Source: Mucor racemosus (Eukaryota; Mucoromycota; Mucoromycetes; Mucorales; Mucoraceae). Taken from it: DNA of 64,000 bases. This document shows positions 48,320-60,674 of this stretch, in pieces; positions within the stretch are counted from its first letter, which is position 1, and every line of letters begins with the position of its first letter. The stretch is taken from the NCBI GenBank assembly GCA_027405735.1, contig JAPEHQ010000017.1:317501-381500 (forward strand), written 5' to 3'. Under the pieces are notes generated by a model. It was given only the letters and a program-made list of their open reading frames with translations, ran no database searches and was not told where the DNA came from. The translations under genes were made by a program, and so were the position numbers.

Positions 48320-50735
48320 GCATATCGTGTTTATCTTAACATGGATTATTACTTTGATTCTTTTGAAATAAAAACTATTATAAAAAAAAACGTTTCAGTA
48401 GTATTTTTTTTTTTTCATATTGATTATCAAAATTTATTTCGTGGAAGGTTTGAATGTTTGTAGAAACATTTGCCGATTTATTCATTATCAATACTATTTA
48501 ATCAGGTATGGTTTATTGTTTAAGCATATGTTATGTAACTGGGAATTAGATCTTCTAATCCAGAACATATAGTGTAATGACAAGTTTCTGATCTATCAGC
48601 TTCTCAATGAGGGCAGGTATACAAGCTTGTTAATGAGCAGCCTAAAAACAAGCCCCAACTAGATACTGCATAAATGATTATACTAACAATCGATTCAACT
48701 GTATATATAATTAATTGAAGTTTACTTGACAACATCAAGCTTGCATCAATTCTGATTTCAGTTGCCTTTTATATCAACAAATCTATAGAAAAGTTTGCAT
48801 GAATAAAATATTGTTACTAAATAGTTGTTGATAGAATAGTATTATTCTTAATAAAATACCTTGGTTTGGTTCTTTCAAGATTTTTGAAGACCTTATATCA
48901 TTAATGAATAGATCTTTGTACATTTGAAAAAACTGAAAAGGCATTAGGGATATAAATAACATGAAATCATCATCAAAATAACTGCAATGAAAATGTCTGT
49001 GAAAATGGATATTTATTCTGCATGTTTTCATAAAAGAAGATGTCGTTTAATACGAAATTAATTTGTATAAAAATGATACAATCGATATCATATACTGATG
49101 AGACCAATGATTAATAAAATTAATGAAAAAATGAAATGGGATATACTCATACTTTTATACTATAAACTTTTCATACCGACATCATGATCAAAACAAAGTG
49201 TTTTATCTTGAAATTGATATATTTCTTACGGGAATGGAAAAATAGAAGCTGTTGTGGCATAAAACTAAAGGAATATTTCTATTACTACTATTATCAAACG
49301 GGGAGGAAAATTACCCTGATTCCAAGATATTACTTAAAAGATTTCGGAGCGTGAGTTTTTTATTAGATATAACCAGAAAAAAAAAGTTACAGAAGTATAC
49401 TTCATATGTTATTCAATAATCTACGACAAAAAAAAACAGGTGTTAACATTTGATATAAATGAGCAATAACGCATCAAAGTTTGCTTCCATAGCTGAAAAA
49501 TAGCCAAAAGCGGGGATTAAATCATTTTTTCGGTCCTCGTTCCAGAACCAAAAAAAAACAACGTTTTGAATTTTTTTTAAGAGTTTTAGGATTTTTATTT
49601 TACAATTCGCATAAATTGCGCAACTTGCTTTAATAACAAAAATAATAGATCGTTAGTGTTTGCATTTGATAGCATTTTTTGTTTTACTATTATCAATACA
49701 AAATCATTTTCAATTTTCAATACAAAAAAAAACTGTTTTTTAAGAAAAAGTCAAAAAAATTGGTAATGAATATGCAAATAAATAATTTGATACAAAAGGG
49801 CAGACTTATACGGTCATTTGGTACCGATATATACCATAGTAAAAAGTTTGGTTTTTCCGACAAAAAATACGAAAAACTGAATTTCGTCTATTTTCCCTTA
49901 TGATACCTCGTCTGAAATGAAGAAGAAATCGATGACAAAAAAAAATTTAAAAGAGGATCAGAATCCATGTAGTGGATGAATACAAATTGTTTGGTATGAT
50001 TCCAAGCATTAGAGGTTTCCTGGATATGGAGAAATTCGCTCTTTAAAGTGCTTGTTTATGCTTGTTTTAGTGAAACAACGATATTTCGTTGGACGTTTCT
50101 TCCGTAGAAAGTGTATTTGCTCCAGATTTTTTGACTCGATCATGTAAATAGAGCCCCCATAAACATCCATAAAACGGCCCAAATCAATAAAAACTTGATA
50201 AAATTGGTTTTACTACGTCAAATTAGTAGCGTCGGCCAAACAGAAATGTTCATTTGATCAGCAATTAAAGGATTTTTTCTATACCATCATGGCTAGACAT
50301 TACATATTTTTTCTTTTGAGGAGGATTTGCAATCATAGCGCTATACATTAGTAATTTTTTGTTGTTTGTTTGCTATGTATTTAGTGCTAATTAAGCATAG
50401 AGAGTACAGCAGCACTCCAGCTCATTCAACAGTATCCAAAAGGATGTCTGCCTTTAGTTTTCTGTGCAATGTAAGGGTATTATGTAATTAACTGATCAAT
50501 ACAATGAACAAATATGCAAAAACAACAGGTGAGCTATTCAAAAGATTGCAAATCAACCAGTGTTGATTCAAGATGAGGGGCATTATCGTCATATTGAGAC
50601 TGCTTCACCGCAAAAAGATCGCTACAAGCGAGCAAACAAGCATTAGGACTCAGTGTAGTCCATACTATAAGGAGGAAAACAAAAGAAAATCGCGTCGTCT
50701 CCTTCTCTTTCTCTTTCTTTCGTCATTATTATATT
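48320..50735. other. Intergenic, mostly repeat-like
   Basis: No gene is supported. The sequence around 49600-49640 (AAATTGCGCAACTT...AACAAAAAT) matches a segment of R1 (near 831-860), suggesting a further decayed R1 copy. Other ORFs (48783-49031, 49679-49903) look like chance. Confidence 0.45.
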
Positions 50736-51542
50736 ATGGCTTTAAAAAGAATCCAAAAGGTTAGTTAAAAAAAAAAGAAAAAATATTAGCAACCTTAAAA
50801 AGGTTATTTAACCGAGATTTTAGGAATTGGCAGATTTAACAAAGAATCCACCTCCAGGTGTCAGTGCAGGACCCGTTGATGAAGATTTGTTTCACTGGCA
50901 AGGTATGTATTCAAGATAGTCTATGCTATGATTATGCTAATCTCCTTTGTTTGATTCTATAGGTACCTTGGTAGGACCTGTAAGTTGAATGTATAATATT
51001 GTAAAAGCAAATCCCAAATTACTAATAATGATATGATATATATAAAGCAAGGTTCTCCTTATCAAGGTGGACATTTCAAGTTGGATATTATGTTTTCTGC
51101 AGATTATCCATTCAAGCCCCCAAAGGTAGAAATATTTATCACACCCATAATGCTGCAAATTTTATTCATCAACTCTATATAGATGAAATTTATTACTAAA
51201 ATTTATCACCCAAATATCGATGATGATGGTTCCATTTGTGTTGATCTGTTGAAACCAGATGTTTGGAAGCCTGCTACCAAGTTGGTGAATGGTAAATGTG
51301 TTATTTACGTAAATGATACTTTAATACTAACTGCATAAATAGTTTTGCAAGCATTGGCTGGTTTGTTGGAAACTCCTAATCCCGATGATGCACTTGTAGC
51401 ATCTATTGCTGAAATCTATAATAGCAATAGATCAAAGTTCAACAAGATTGCTAAAGAATATGTTGATAAGGTAATAAGGATATTTTTAGAATGTCAGGCT
51501 AGAACTAATGGTTTTATATAACAGTATGCCTCTGCTAAATAA
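50736..51542 (+). CDS. Ubiquitin-conjugating enzyme E2
   Basis: Seven exons: 50736-50759, 50824-50902, 50963-50979 (17 nt), 51048-51125, 51183-51291, 51343-51470 and 51525-51542, giving 150 aa, all UBC fold. Features are the N-terminal [10 protein letters not shown] helix of the UBC4/UBE2D type, DEDLFHW, YPFKPPKMKF, and HPN followed by catalytic Cys85 in [10 protein letters not shown]. Downstream, [16 protein letters not shown] replaces the UBE2D-type SQWSPALTISKVL, and the DP-like [16 protein letters not shown] is kept. It transfers ubiquitin from E1 to an E3 or substrate. The altered segment after the active site puts it outside the classical UBC4/5 group, so I assign no symbol. TACTAAC-type branch sequences are visible in several introns. 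Confidence 0.93.
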
Positions 51543-51715
51543 ATGAATATATACACCCACAAGTCATGCTGACAACTCCCCCCAACAACAACATTAACCG
51601 ATTATTATTGCTTTGTAAATAAAAAAATTTCAAATGATAACAAGCAAAAGTGATTTATTTATATCAAATTGTAGGGGGTGGAGGGGGGGGGATATTTACA
51701 TATTTATACATACAA

Positions 51716-54021
51716 CTAAGCGAAAGTTCTGAAAACATTTTCAGATGTAACGAAATTAATGCTAACATGATTTTCTCTTATTTTTGGTGTTATTGATTCA
51801 ATATCATCCACATAAACGAAATATTGATGTGTTTTATAGTATTCACGTAATACATGTTTCATGAATACAATGAGATTATGCTCTTCTTTTTCTAGTGGCC
51901 ATGTTTGCATGATTTCAATATCTCCATTGCTGAGAGCCACGACGAGATTTATAATTGCTTCTTGTATGCTATTGAGACAGCCTTAGTTTATTGCCTCTTT
52001 TCGCTTTGATTCATTACTTACCTGGTGCTATTTTGCTCATTATTGTGAACCAATCTTTTAAAATATTGCAAGAAATTATGTGGTAAAACAAACTTCCATT
52101 CCCCATAAGCAATAGGCAATTCGTTAAACTACAAAAAAAAAATCCGATTAGAAAATAACCTTTATAGGAAACATGTCAAACTTACTGCTCTGATTTGACG
52201 ACATATAGTTGTGATAATTTCAGGATTATGAACAATATTGTTAATATCCGTTGTAATAAATCCACCTGAATTTTGAGGAAACACTTCACAAGCAGGTTCA
52301 ATGTCTCCATAATAGAAATTAGGTACACCAAATTCCCAAATTTGTGTTGTTGGTTCTCGTTTATGCTTGAATAAATCTTTAAACTCAAGTTCATCATTGA
52401 ACCTGTCAAACTAAATAAAAGGTGTCAATTTGCTGTTGTGCGAAAAATATCTATAAACAAACTAACCATCATGACATAAGAAGGAACAACAAAATTTGCG
52501 GGTCTTCTGGTTGTTGTTGGTGTTGTTGGTGTTGTTGGTGTTGTTGGCGTTGTTGGTGATGTTGGTGGTGGTAATGTCTGTATTGCCTTGGTCAACATGA
52601 CAGCTGATTCCGAATGTCCATAAATAATGAATTTTGTTGTAAGATATGAATCTCTCAATTCTGGTGGGAATTTAAGGTATTTGCATAATTGACGCCATGT
52701 AAATAAAGCATCTCCTCCATCATTATCCAAATACTCCAAATCTTGAAAATTCATTTGAGGACGACGAGGCAAATTATCAATAAATATCGCATACAATTGA
52801 TCAACTCGAGTAGGATCAAGCCCACTGTCTGTTGGTAAATTGCTTAATTTAGGCAAATCTTTTGGTGTTAGAATAAAAAGTGCTTCTGTTGGCATATCTG
52901 GATGACACACAACAGATGTAATTTCGTTTACAGACATAAATCCTCTTAATTTACTCGCTTGAACATATACATCAACTGGCATAATCGACATGAAGCTCAT
53001 TGTTCTTTCAGTTAGGTAATCATTTAATCGTCTTAATGGTAGAAATGAGTTGATAACAATTTCGGTTCCTTGAGGATTTTGTAATTGCAAAAGTTGTCTT
53101 CAATGACAACAATTAATACGTTAATTATAAAATTTCATAGATCTCTAAATACTTACTTTATACGTAATAATTGTGGTACTTTTTCATCAATACCCCTTAA
53201 TATCACCCTACAGATAGTTTTTTTCCCTCTTTTTAACGCAACTTCCACTGAGAAAGGATCGTTATTGCTTGATTTGAATTTTTTACGTTCATTCGCCACA
53301 AGTCGAGGATCCGGTCTTGATGTTGGTCGCTTTGCAGAAAAAGATGCAATTTGCTGATGAAATGGCTGATGAGGTGGTTGATGAGGTGGTTGACGAGATT
53401 GTAAATGTTGTGGTTGCCATTGTACTCGTAGCTGTTGTTGTTGTTGCTGTTGTTGTTGTTGTCTTTGAGAAGTAAGATCAGGCATATGTTGGTTTATTCT
53501 AAGGGGTGTATGAGTGGTAGTTGCCGTTGTAGTAGTAACAGTAGTAGTAGCAGAGGGAGGACGAGGATATGTATTATGGTAATTTGATGAAGATTTTATA
53601 AGTCGTGAGGTTGTTGAAGGTTTAACAGGCGGTGTTTGAGGTGGTAATGCTCCGTGCTGTAAATTGTCTAATATACTATCTATACCAAAAGTTGCTGTAA
53701 TAATATTATAAAAAAAAAAGTGAATTGAGTAACTAAATATAAGGTAATGTCAAAAAAAATAGCCTTACATGTAGAAGGAGGTTTAGGGGTAATAGAGCGC
53801 TTTAAGTTTGTAAAGGAAGAAGAGTTATTTGGGTGAATATAAAGAGATGGCTAATTGTTAAAAATAAAAAATAAATATGAGATCAAGAATGTTTGCAGTA
53901 ACAAAAAAAAAACGCAGCTTACTTTTGTTGGTATATTATTGCTTTTATGAGTCGAAGAGAACTGATTAGAATATGTCTTCTTTGACTGTTGTATATCTTG
54001 CTCGTCTTGAGATCCCCTTCG

Positions 54022-54062
<41 letters not shown>

Positions 54063-54703
54063 GATTTGCGTAACCATTATCATTACTTTTACCTTGCAAT
54101 GCTTCTGATTCTTTACCTTTTCCCTTATTTTTTGTTGTATCTCGTTCTCTATTTGCTTCAGGCATCTTTTCTTTATCTTTGCCCTTATTGTTTTTCTTAT
54201 TCGATGATTTATCTTCTTCATTAAAATCAGCCATGTCATTCTTCAAAATAAAACGCACTGATGTCTGTTGTTTGCGTTTGTTTTTATGCTTCTTGGATGA
54301 AGATTTCGCTTCTATTCTTTCGTATTTATCCTTATCCGTATTCTTGTTGTTTTCTCTTTCATGTTTCTCGAGAAATGCCTGTAAAATTTCTGGACAATTC
54401 AAATTATCTTCAGGTTCGTAGGTATTGTCTCTATTTATTTTGTAAAAAAGAAAAATTAGAAAAAAAAAAGGTTAATTGAAGTTATATGTATGCCATTGAA
54501 ATATGCTACTCTATTTTCAATTTGTTAGTGAGAGTTTTTGAATTTTCACGCTTATTCACCAAAACTTACTACTTTGAATCATAGTTTTTCCATTTAATCT
54601 CAAACATACGGGCGCCAGAATCAGTTATAAACATCTGAACGATTTCTTCCACCTCGAAAAAAACTTCTTCTTCTTCATCACTAATTTCTAGACTGCTGGA
54701 CAT
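51716..54703 (-). CDS. Chromodomain protein
   Basis: Eight exons: 54703-54573, 54430-53923, 53850-53769, 53694-53157, 53097-52467, 52410-52186, 52128-52022 and 51968-51716, giving 824 aa. Residues about 17-65 form a chromodomain across the first intron: FFEVEEIVQMFITDSGARMF, EIKWKNYDS, NTYEPEDNLNCPEIL, with an aromatic cage of F, W and Y as in methyl-lysine readers. A Lys/Glu-rich region and several polyQ stretches follow (about 115-300). The C-terminal 450 residues look folded (PQGTEIVINSFLPLRRLNDYL, GGDALFTWRQLCKYL, IWEFGVPNFYYGDIEPACEVF, TSENVFRTF end) but match no family I recognise. The order of chromodomain, disordered middle and folded C-terminus recalls heterochromatin adaptors such as S. 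pombe Chp1; this is a hypothesis only. Confidence 0.8.
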
Positions 54704-55845
54704 TTTTTTTTGGAGAGTAGTCAAACGAAACTTGACCTAAAATTTGTATAATAGTTAATCTGAGAGTGGTAAAGAAAGGAACTGATTGATATGTCTCTTG
54801 ATCAAACATTTTTTGAAGGGAACACAATCCCTTCTCGTTTTTTCGTGACTATCAGTTAAAATTTCGAACGTTTGCACCTTTCAAAAAGGTACCATTTGCA
54901 ATTAGAAGTATTGTACCAAATCTACTCTTTTTCTATTCTATCATTAAAAGCCTTTGATAAAGAGAAAAATCTTTCCGAAGCTTCGGTTTGATGAATCAAT
55001 CTCAGAATACAGCATTGTGATTAATACTATTCAATCAGGAATCCTTGAGAAGCGCAAAATCTTCAATTCTGTTTTTTTTTGGTTGTTTCCTAAAGCTTTT
55101 TAAGTAATTAATTTAGATTTTTTCAGCTTTTAAAACTCTAATTAAATACAGATATACATTTTGAAGAGTACCTAGAATTAGTACGCATTTTTTTTACTCA
55201 TTTAAAGCAGTTTAGTAAAGGCGTATCTAGATTTTAAAAAATAGGCTACCTTGTGTACATAAACTGATATAGGTTGAAGTGCACCATGAATCAACCTCCG
55301 CTCATATTATTGTAATTCCGATGTTTCTATTTAAATTCCGATATAAATAACACCAAATCCAAGAATAAGTTTACTACAAAAAATAAGCACAACTCTCAGT
55401 CGAAAGTTGCTATCATCTAAACGGAATCTCATAAGCATTCCTAAATTTTTATTTTACCATTATTTTGATACATTTGTTTATATAATTTAGCCCTATATGT
55501 CAGTGGTTATAAGCTTGCCTCAAAGTAGTCAATTGATGATTATTTACAGTAAATAAAACAGTAATTTAAATGATGCATGTTTATATTGATGTACAATGGA
55601 TATTCAAACACAATTTCATGTCAAAATGATTTTTGTAAGTATTTATTTTCAGCTCTTTCAAAAAAAAATAGATAAACAGTACATTGATGAGTTGTGGAAG
55701 GTGAGAAAAAAGAATCGTTTTACAATTATTATAGTAGTAAGGAATTGGCAACAATTTATAGAATTTAGTTAATAAGTAATAATAAGGGAAATAAGAGATA
55801 AAATGGGGGACAAAAAAAAAAAGGAAAGAAAGGGGGATAGTAAAT
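54704..55845. other. Intergenic, no gene seen
   Basis: Upstream region of the chromodomain gene and downstream region of the Ras gene. AT-rich, no repeat match or ORF of note. Confidence 0.5.
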
Positions 55846-56764
55846 TTACAAGATTAAACATTTACTCTTTTTTTCCTTCTTGCTCTTTCCTTTAGGTCCA
55901 CCAGGTTTTAATCCTTCGCGTTGAGCTCTAATAGCTTTAACAACTTGATAGAAAGATCTTTCAACATTGACACAAGTTTTTGCAGATGTTTCAATGAAAT
56001 CACAAGCTAATTGCTTTGCCATGGCAGACCCTTCTTCTCGTGTAACTTCTCTTTCTGTCACTTTATCACATTTATTTCCAACCAACATCATGGGCACATT
56101 ATCAAGATCTTTTACTCTAAAGATTTGATTACGGAAACGTTCAATACGTTCAAAAGTTGAGCGAGAAGCAATTGAGTATACTAATAAAAAGCCTTCACCA
56201 TCTCTGTTTATATTTGATTAGTTTCTCTGCACTTTCACCCCCCCCCCATAAAAAGCTCTATTTACCTAATCCATTGATCTCTCAATGCGGTATATTCTTC
56301 TTGTCCAGCTGTATCTAATACTTCAAGTACACATGGTTGATCGTCGATAACGACTTGTTTACGGTATGAATCTTCAATAGTGGGATCATAAGTCTAGATT
56401 TTTTTTTTTTTTTAGATGATGAAATTTTAAAGATTAATGTCGCACTATATTATTACCTCTATTAAAAAAAATATATATAACATGATTTAGATAAATTTAG
56501 CGAGACATTGAAAAAATATACCACTTACCAACAAAATGATTAAGACAAAGCTGTTGATGTAAAATAAAGAAAATTGGTGTTTAATTTCATTGTCGACCAT
56601 CATGTAGAATGCTTAATATTTTTTTTATACCTGAATAGTCAAAGCAGTCTATGTGTTTTTTATAAGGAGTTGGTACAATGCCATGTATAATGAATAGCTT
56701 TTTTTTTTTTGCTTACCTTTCCTACACCACCATCACCAAGCACAACAAGTTTATAGAGCATCAT
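55846..56764 (-). CDS. Ras-family small GTPase, RasB type
   Basis: Six exons: 56764-56717, 56648-56631 (18 nt), 56550-56529 (22 nt), 56458-56457 (2 nt), 56393-56266 and 56203-55846, giving 191 aa. G-boxes are complete: GDGGVGKT (10-17), effector segment [17 protein letters not shown] with the switch Gln, NKCD, and ETSAK. The polybasic tail [11 protein letters not shown] is followed by the CAAX box CLIL, whose final Leu predicts geranylgeranylation. The sequence between the first boxes, LCLNHFVETYDPT, matches the fungal RasB/Ras2 group. It is a membrane-bound switch controlling growth and morphogenesis. The Glu of FVET exists only if a 2-nt exon AG is used, because skipping it breaks the frame. 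The first of two adjacent Mets is taken as start. Confidence 0.93.
56457..56458 (-). other. Predicted 2-nt micro-exon (AG) of the Ras gene
   Basis: Exon 3 ends one base into a codon (FV + G) and exon 5 begins with complete codons (TYDPT), so two bases are missing if the intervening DNA is one intron. Halfway, on the minus strand, an AG is preceded by a T-rich tract ending AATAG and followed by GTAATAATATAG. Using it gives G+AG = Glu, the residue expected at this position in the RasB group. Flanking introns would be 70 nt and 63 nt, a normal size here. Confidence 0.65.
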
Positions 56765-57300
56765 CTTTTCGGCTTAAAGAAAAATCTGATCACAAAATGA
56801 TTGGATATCAAAATTAAGGTATGACAATAAAAAAATATAGCACGTTTGTTGCCAGGTCAGAAACACGAGGTTGGAAGAAAATTAAAAAGTTATGAAGAAA
56901 GAAAAAGAAAAAGAAAAAAAAATGATCAAAAATAGCGTAAAAAATGTTAGTTTCCATAATAATGCTCCCACAATTATTTATTTTTTTTTGTAATGTGAAT
57001 TTTTACCTGAATTAAAAAATGATTCGATGAAAGGATTTTATATATATATATATATGTGTATGTATGAATTATAAACAAAAAAAATATAGAAATATATATA
57101 TATATATAGCTCTTTTTTATACAACAAAGAAAGAAAAAAGAGAGATGCAAAAACGAAAAAGAGGGGAAATTGTTAAGAAAGGAAATGGGGAGAAAAAAAA
57201 AAGAGCTCCACCAGAAAAAGCCCAATGACAACCTCACATTGACATGATTGGGCCATCCTCGTGCTTGAATTTGAACTCCCATGCAGTCTTTGAATATATG
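56765..57300. other. Intergenic: Ras promoter and tetraspanin 3' region
   Basis: Purine-rich stretches, TA microsatellites (about 57040-57054 and 57092-57107) and poly-A runs. No gene is supported. Confidence 0.5.
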
Positions 57301-58201
57301 TTAAAATGTCCAATTGTCGCAAGCTAAACAATGATGAGTTGGTTTAGTTGAAGCATCATGATTATGAGGAGCATATTCATTTTTCCACGATAGCGATTTG
57401 ATTGCAATTGGTCTGCTATAATAGCGACGACCTGGCATAGATGGACGAGAGTAGATCAAAGCAATCACGATAACCAACATGTGAACTGGGATCAATCCGA
57501 AACATATCGAATACACTTTAACCAAGAAATAGGATTCAAACGTATATAATTTCTCATGACAACCTTGCAATAATGATTCTTGGGAACAATGTGATTTGTA
57601 TTTAGCATGATCCGAAGAGTTTTCAAAACCACAACATCGTAAATTCTCTTGCAATTCGTAGTGTTCATTTGGTGTAAAGTCATATCGCCATTGCATGCCA
57701 AGTTGTGTTTTTAGATCCCACGTTGTTTCTCTATAAGCAAGATAAGCAACTGTTGTTAAAACTGCAAGACATGGCCACAATAGTAGCGTGTGACATGCTA
57801 AAAAATGTCTGTCTTTTCTTTGCACGGCCAATATGCCAATAATCGCAGTAATCACGCAAAGGAAGGATGCACAAAATATAGCTAAAATTTTAAAGTTATT
57901 TTTAAATGCTGCACACTGAGAGTAAAAGGAAATTACCAGTTAATAAACCCTTGTTCACAATGATGATAAGAGTTGCTTTACTATATCCTTTTGCATATGT
58001 AATTAATGTGCCTATTAAAGAAATTGAACCATATGAAAGAAGCTAAAAAAGAAAAAGCCTTTAATGTTACATTTTTGATTAAAAAAAAAAAAAAAACAAT
58101 CATCACGCTACTAGACAACTCGATAAAAGAATAACCCAGCGAGATAAGGTTAACCCTAAATAAGATCTAGGCTTTAAAATATCACTATTGGTATCGTCCA
58201 T
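57301..58201 (-). CDS. Tetraspanin
   Basis: Three exons: 58201-58112, 58042-57937 and 57881-57301, giving 258 aa. Four hydrophobic segments are arranged as in tetraspanins: about 20-45 (WVILLSSCL joined to LLSYGSISLIGTLI), 54-85 (ATLIIIVNKGLL...IFCASFLCVITAIIGIL), 95-117 (LLLWPCLAVLTTVAYLAY) and about 195-220 (VYSICFGLIPVHMLVIVIALIY). The large extracellular loop between TM3 and TM4 carries the signature CCG (LRCCGFE) plus further Cys (KSHC, QGC), enough for two disulfides. Tetraspanins organise membrane microdomains; in fungi Pls1-type members act in hyphal and appressorial polarity. The tail RPSMPGRRYYSRP is cytosolic. The start is 105 bp from the stop of the CYRI gene upstream. Confidence 0.88.
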
Positions 58202-58305
58202 TCAAGTAAAGAATAAAGAAAAAGAGGAATGGTAGTATACAACAAAGCTTAATTTATTACGTATAAAATACACCAACAAAAACAAACAATATAAATAGTC
58301 CTTTT

Positions 58306-59459
58306 TTAAATGGCCATAACAAAATTCTTTATTCCTTTTGGTGTTGATTCATCATTTAAATGCTTTGAATTATATCTCAAGGCACAAATAAGGTTTGATG
58401 TGCTTGATTGTTCTTGTCGATTAATTTGATTTACATTTTGAATGGTTTTTAACGAACTTTTTACATTGATTGGTGAATTTTTAGCAAATGCACCATTGGG
58501 ATCAATATGATCATAAAGTATAATTGACACTACCATCACTTTAAGACAAAATGTATCCACTGAATTATTATTTGCTTTTTTATAATTTGTATTTAGTGTT
58601 TGATAGCATGCTGCCCAAATGCTCGCTAACCATTCACTCGTACATTTCACAAGTTGATTTGATTCCACATATTTTGTTGTTGTATCAATAACACATTTCA
58701 ACATGGGTGTTGGATACGCAATAAATAGAGAAATTCGGTTAGCCAAGTCATCTTCATTTATGGCTAATCGTAAATCTGATTGATCATTTGTTGGTGCTGT
58801 TGTTTTTGCTGCTGTCCGTGATTCTCTACCCCTTTGTAATGTTCTTCGATAAAACGAAAAGTCGTTTTGTATTGTTGGGTTTCTAATTTTTAAATAATCA
58901 AATTCAAATACAAAATCAAGTATTTCAGCAAATAATCTTGTTAATCCTGGATGCCTGTCAAGATCTTTTGTTGTACCACCATCTTTACATAGGACATTGA
59001 GTAACATTGGAATACCTCGTTCTTTTATATAAAATGTACAAGAAATTAATAATGTAATTAAAAAGTATATATTTTCACTATTATTTTTACCCAACTCGGA
59101 AGAATAACTGTAGAATTCACGCAAAGCATCCACAGTTGGTGAAATGGAGTTCCAAGCTTTATCCTCATTTTCCTGATTTGGTGTTGCTATTGCATTTCGA
59201 ATTTCTTCTGAAGCGGGTTTATATTGTTTAAGGGTTTTTAATAGATTTGAATTGGGTTGTACTAATAACGTATAAAGTTCATTATAAATTCCTAACTCTT
59301 CCGAAGAAGGTGTAGCATCTATTATATAGCATTTGCTCTTTTAATCATACAATCCCTTATATTATCCCATAATTCAACATTACTTTCTATATCAAAGTTT
59401 ATTTCAGGCACAATTGTATCATTTCCGCGGAGATTCAAGGAAGCCAGAATTTGTCCCAT
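58306..59459 (-). CDS. CYRI (FAM49/DUF1394) family protein
   Basis: Three exons: 59459-59384, 59318-59091 and 59021-58306, giving 339 aa. CYRI proteins bind active Rac1 and restrain the SCAR/WAVE complex. The match to animal FAM49 is extensive: MGQILASLN at the N-terminus (a Gly2 myristoylation context, as in FAM49), IENATPSSEELGIYNELYTLL, KAWNSISPTVDALREFYSYS, RLFAEILDFVFEFDYLKIRNP, IQNDFSFYRRTLQRGR with the Arg pair known to contact Rac, ANRISLFIAYPTPMLK, CLKVMVVSIILYDHIDPNGAFAK, and CALRYNSKHLNDEST. The introns were placed to restore ENATP and SSELERG joins; the second intron stays open in frame, so readthrough would also give a continuous ORF. The protein is probably membrane-associated and linked to actin-driven processes. 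Confidence 0.93.
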
Positions 59460-60674
59460 TTTAATATTAAATTCCTATGAAATGTGTTTGTTGGGTTGAA
59501 ATGAATAGGTGAAAAGATGTAAAAAGATCCAGATCAAATTGATGTATATATGTGCTTGTGTTTTTTTCTGTCTTTTCTGGTTTTTTTTTTTTTTTTTTTC
59601 GAAAAAAATTAAAGGAGAAGAAAGAGAAAAGAAAAGGAAAAATATCGAAAACAAAATTAAACGGGAAAAAAAACTGAAAAAAAAAACAAATACTCACGCA
59701 AAATTAAGGGAATTATATATGAAATGTAACAAGCTGTATCAATTCATCAAAAATAAATCAAAAATAAGGAAATGTTACTCGGTGCCACTTTGATCAGTCT
59801 TTTTGATACACAGTGTGAGTACAACATTTATCTTCTGAGTATATAAAATACATATGAAAATGATACAATATGATTAATAAAACTTGTTATTTTATGCCCT
59901 TATTCACTTGCATAATAAATATAGTACAACACTCACACATTGGATATTATTGGTGATTCAATGGAGAAAGGGGGGCGGGGGAGCCGAAAAAGAAGGAGGA
60001 GATGAATGGGAGGGAGATCAGCATGATTTGTAAATGTTTCATTTTTTATTTTTATAACCCAAATTCTCCTTCAATGTGGAGTTCTGTGCTATACGTATAT
60101 CTTAAATTTATACCACTATAAAACACTCCTACTATACATCATTTCCTCCCAACCCCCTCTCTTTCCCGCAAACACACATCACCACTAACTGCAATCCCAA
60201 AATAAGAGATGCAGATCGTGATGGAAGAAATAAAAGGGAGAGTAAAAGAATATCCGAATTATTGATTTATTGGAATCCAAATTAGCGCACAAATTATCTA
60301 TGCTAAAAAATATTGATACTATTAAATCATCCAATGTAAACAAATACCCTCTTTTTTTTTTTTGAAAAATTCGTTGTGACACATCTAAATACTAGCATAG
60401 GTATATTCCTTATATACGCCGTTTTAGAATTAACAAAAAATATCATTATAATCTTGACATGCTACAAAATCTTTTACAGATTGTTGTTTGTATTTGACGG
60501 TACAGAAATTTATTGAAAAAATTGTTTATAGTTCGAATAAATCAACAAATTTCGGGATACTGGTATCACATTTTCAGAATCAGAATAATAAATATTCGAG
60601 TAACACACATCCACTCACACAAAAACACATTAATAATACAAAGAACTAATAATTTATTTTACAAAAAAAGATAT
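59460..60674. other. Intergenic: CYRI promoter and aldo-keto reductase 3' region
   Basis: A T tract at 59581-59599, an A/G-rich stretch, and purine-rich sequence (GGGGGGCGGGGG near 59970). No gene is supported; the ORF at 60513-61052 is antisense to the reductase. Confidence 0.5.

Noticed and set aside
53973..54479. Plus-strand poly-Val and Phe/Leu-rich ORFs
   Set aside because: Antisense of polyQ and charged regions of the chromodomain gene.
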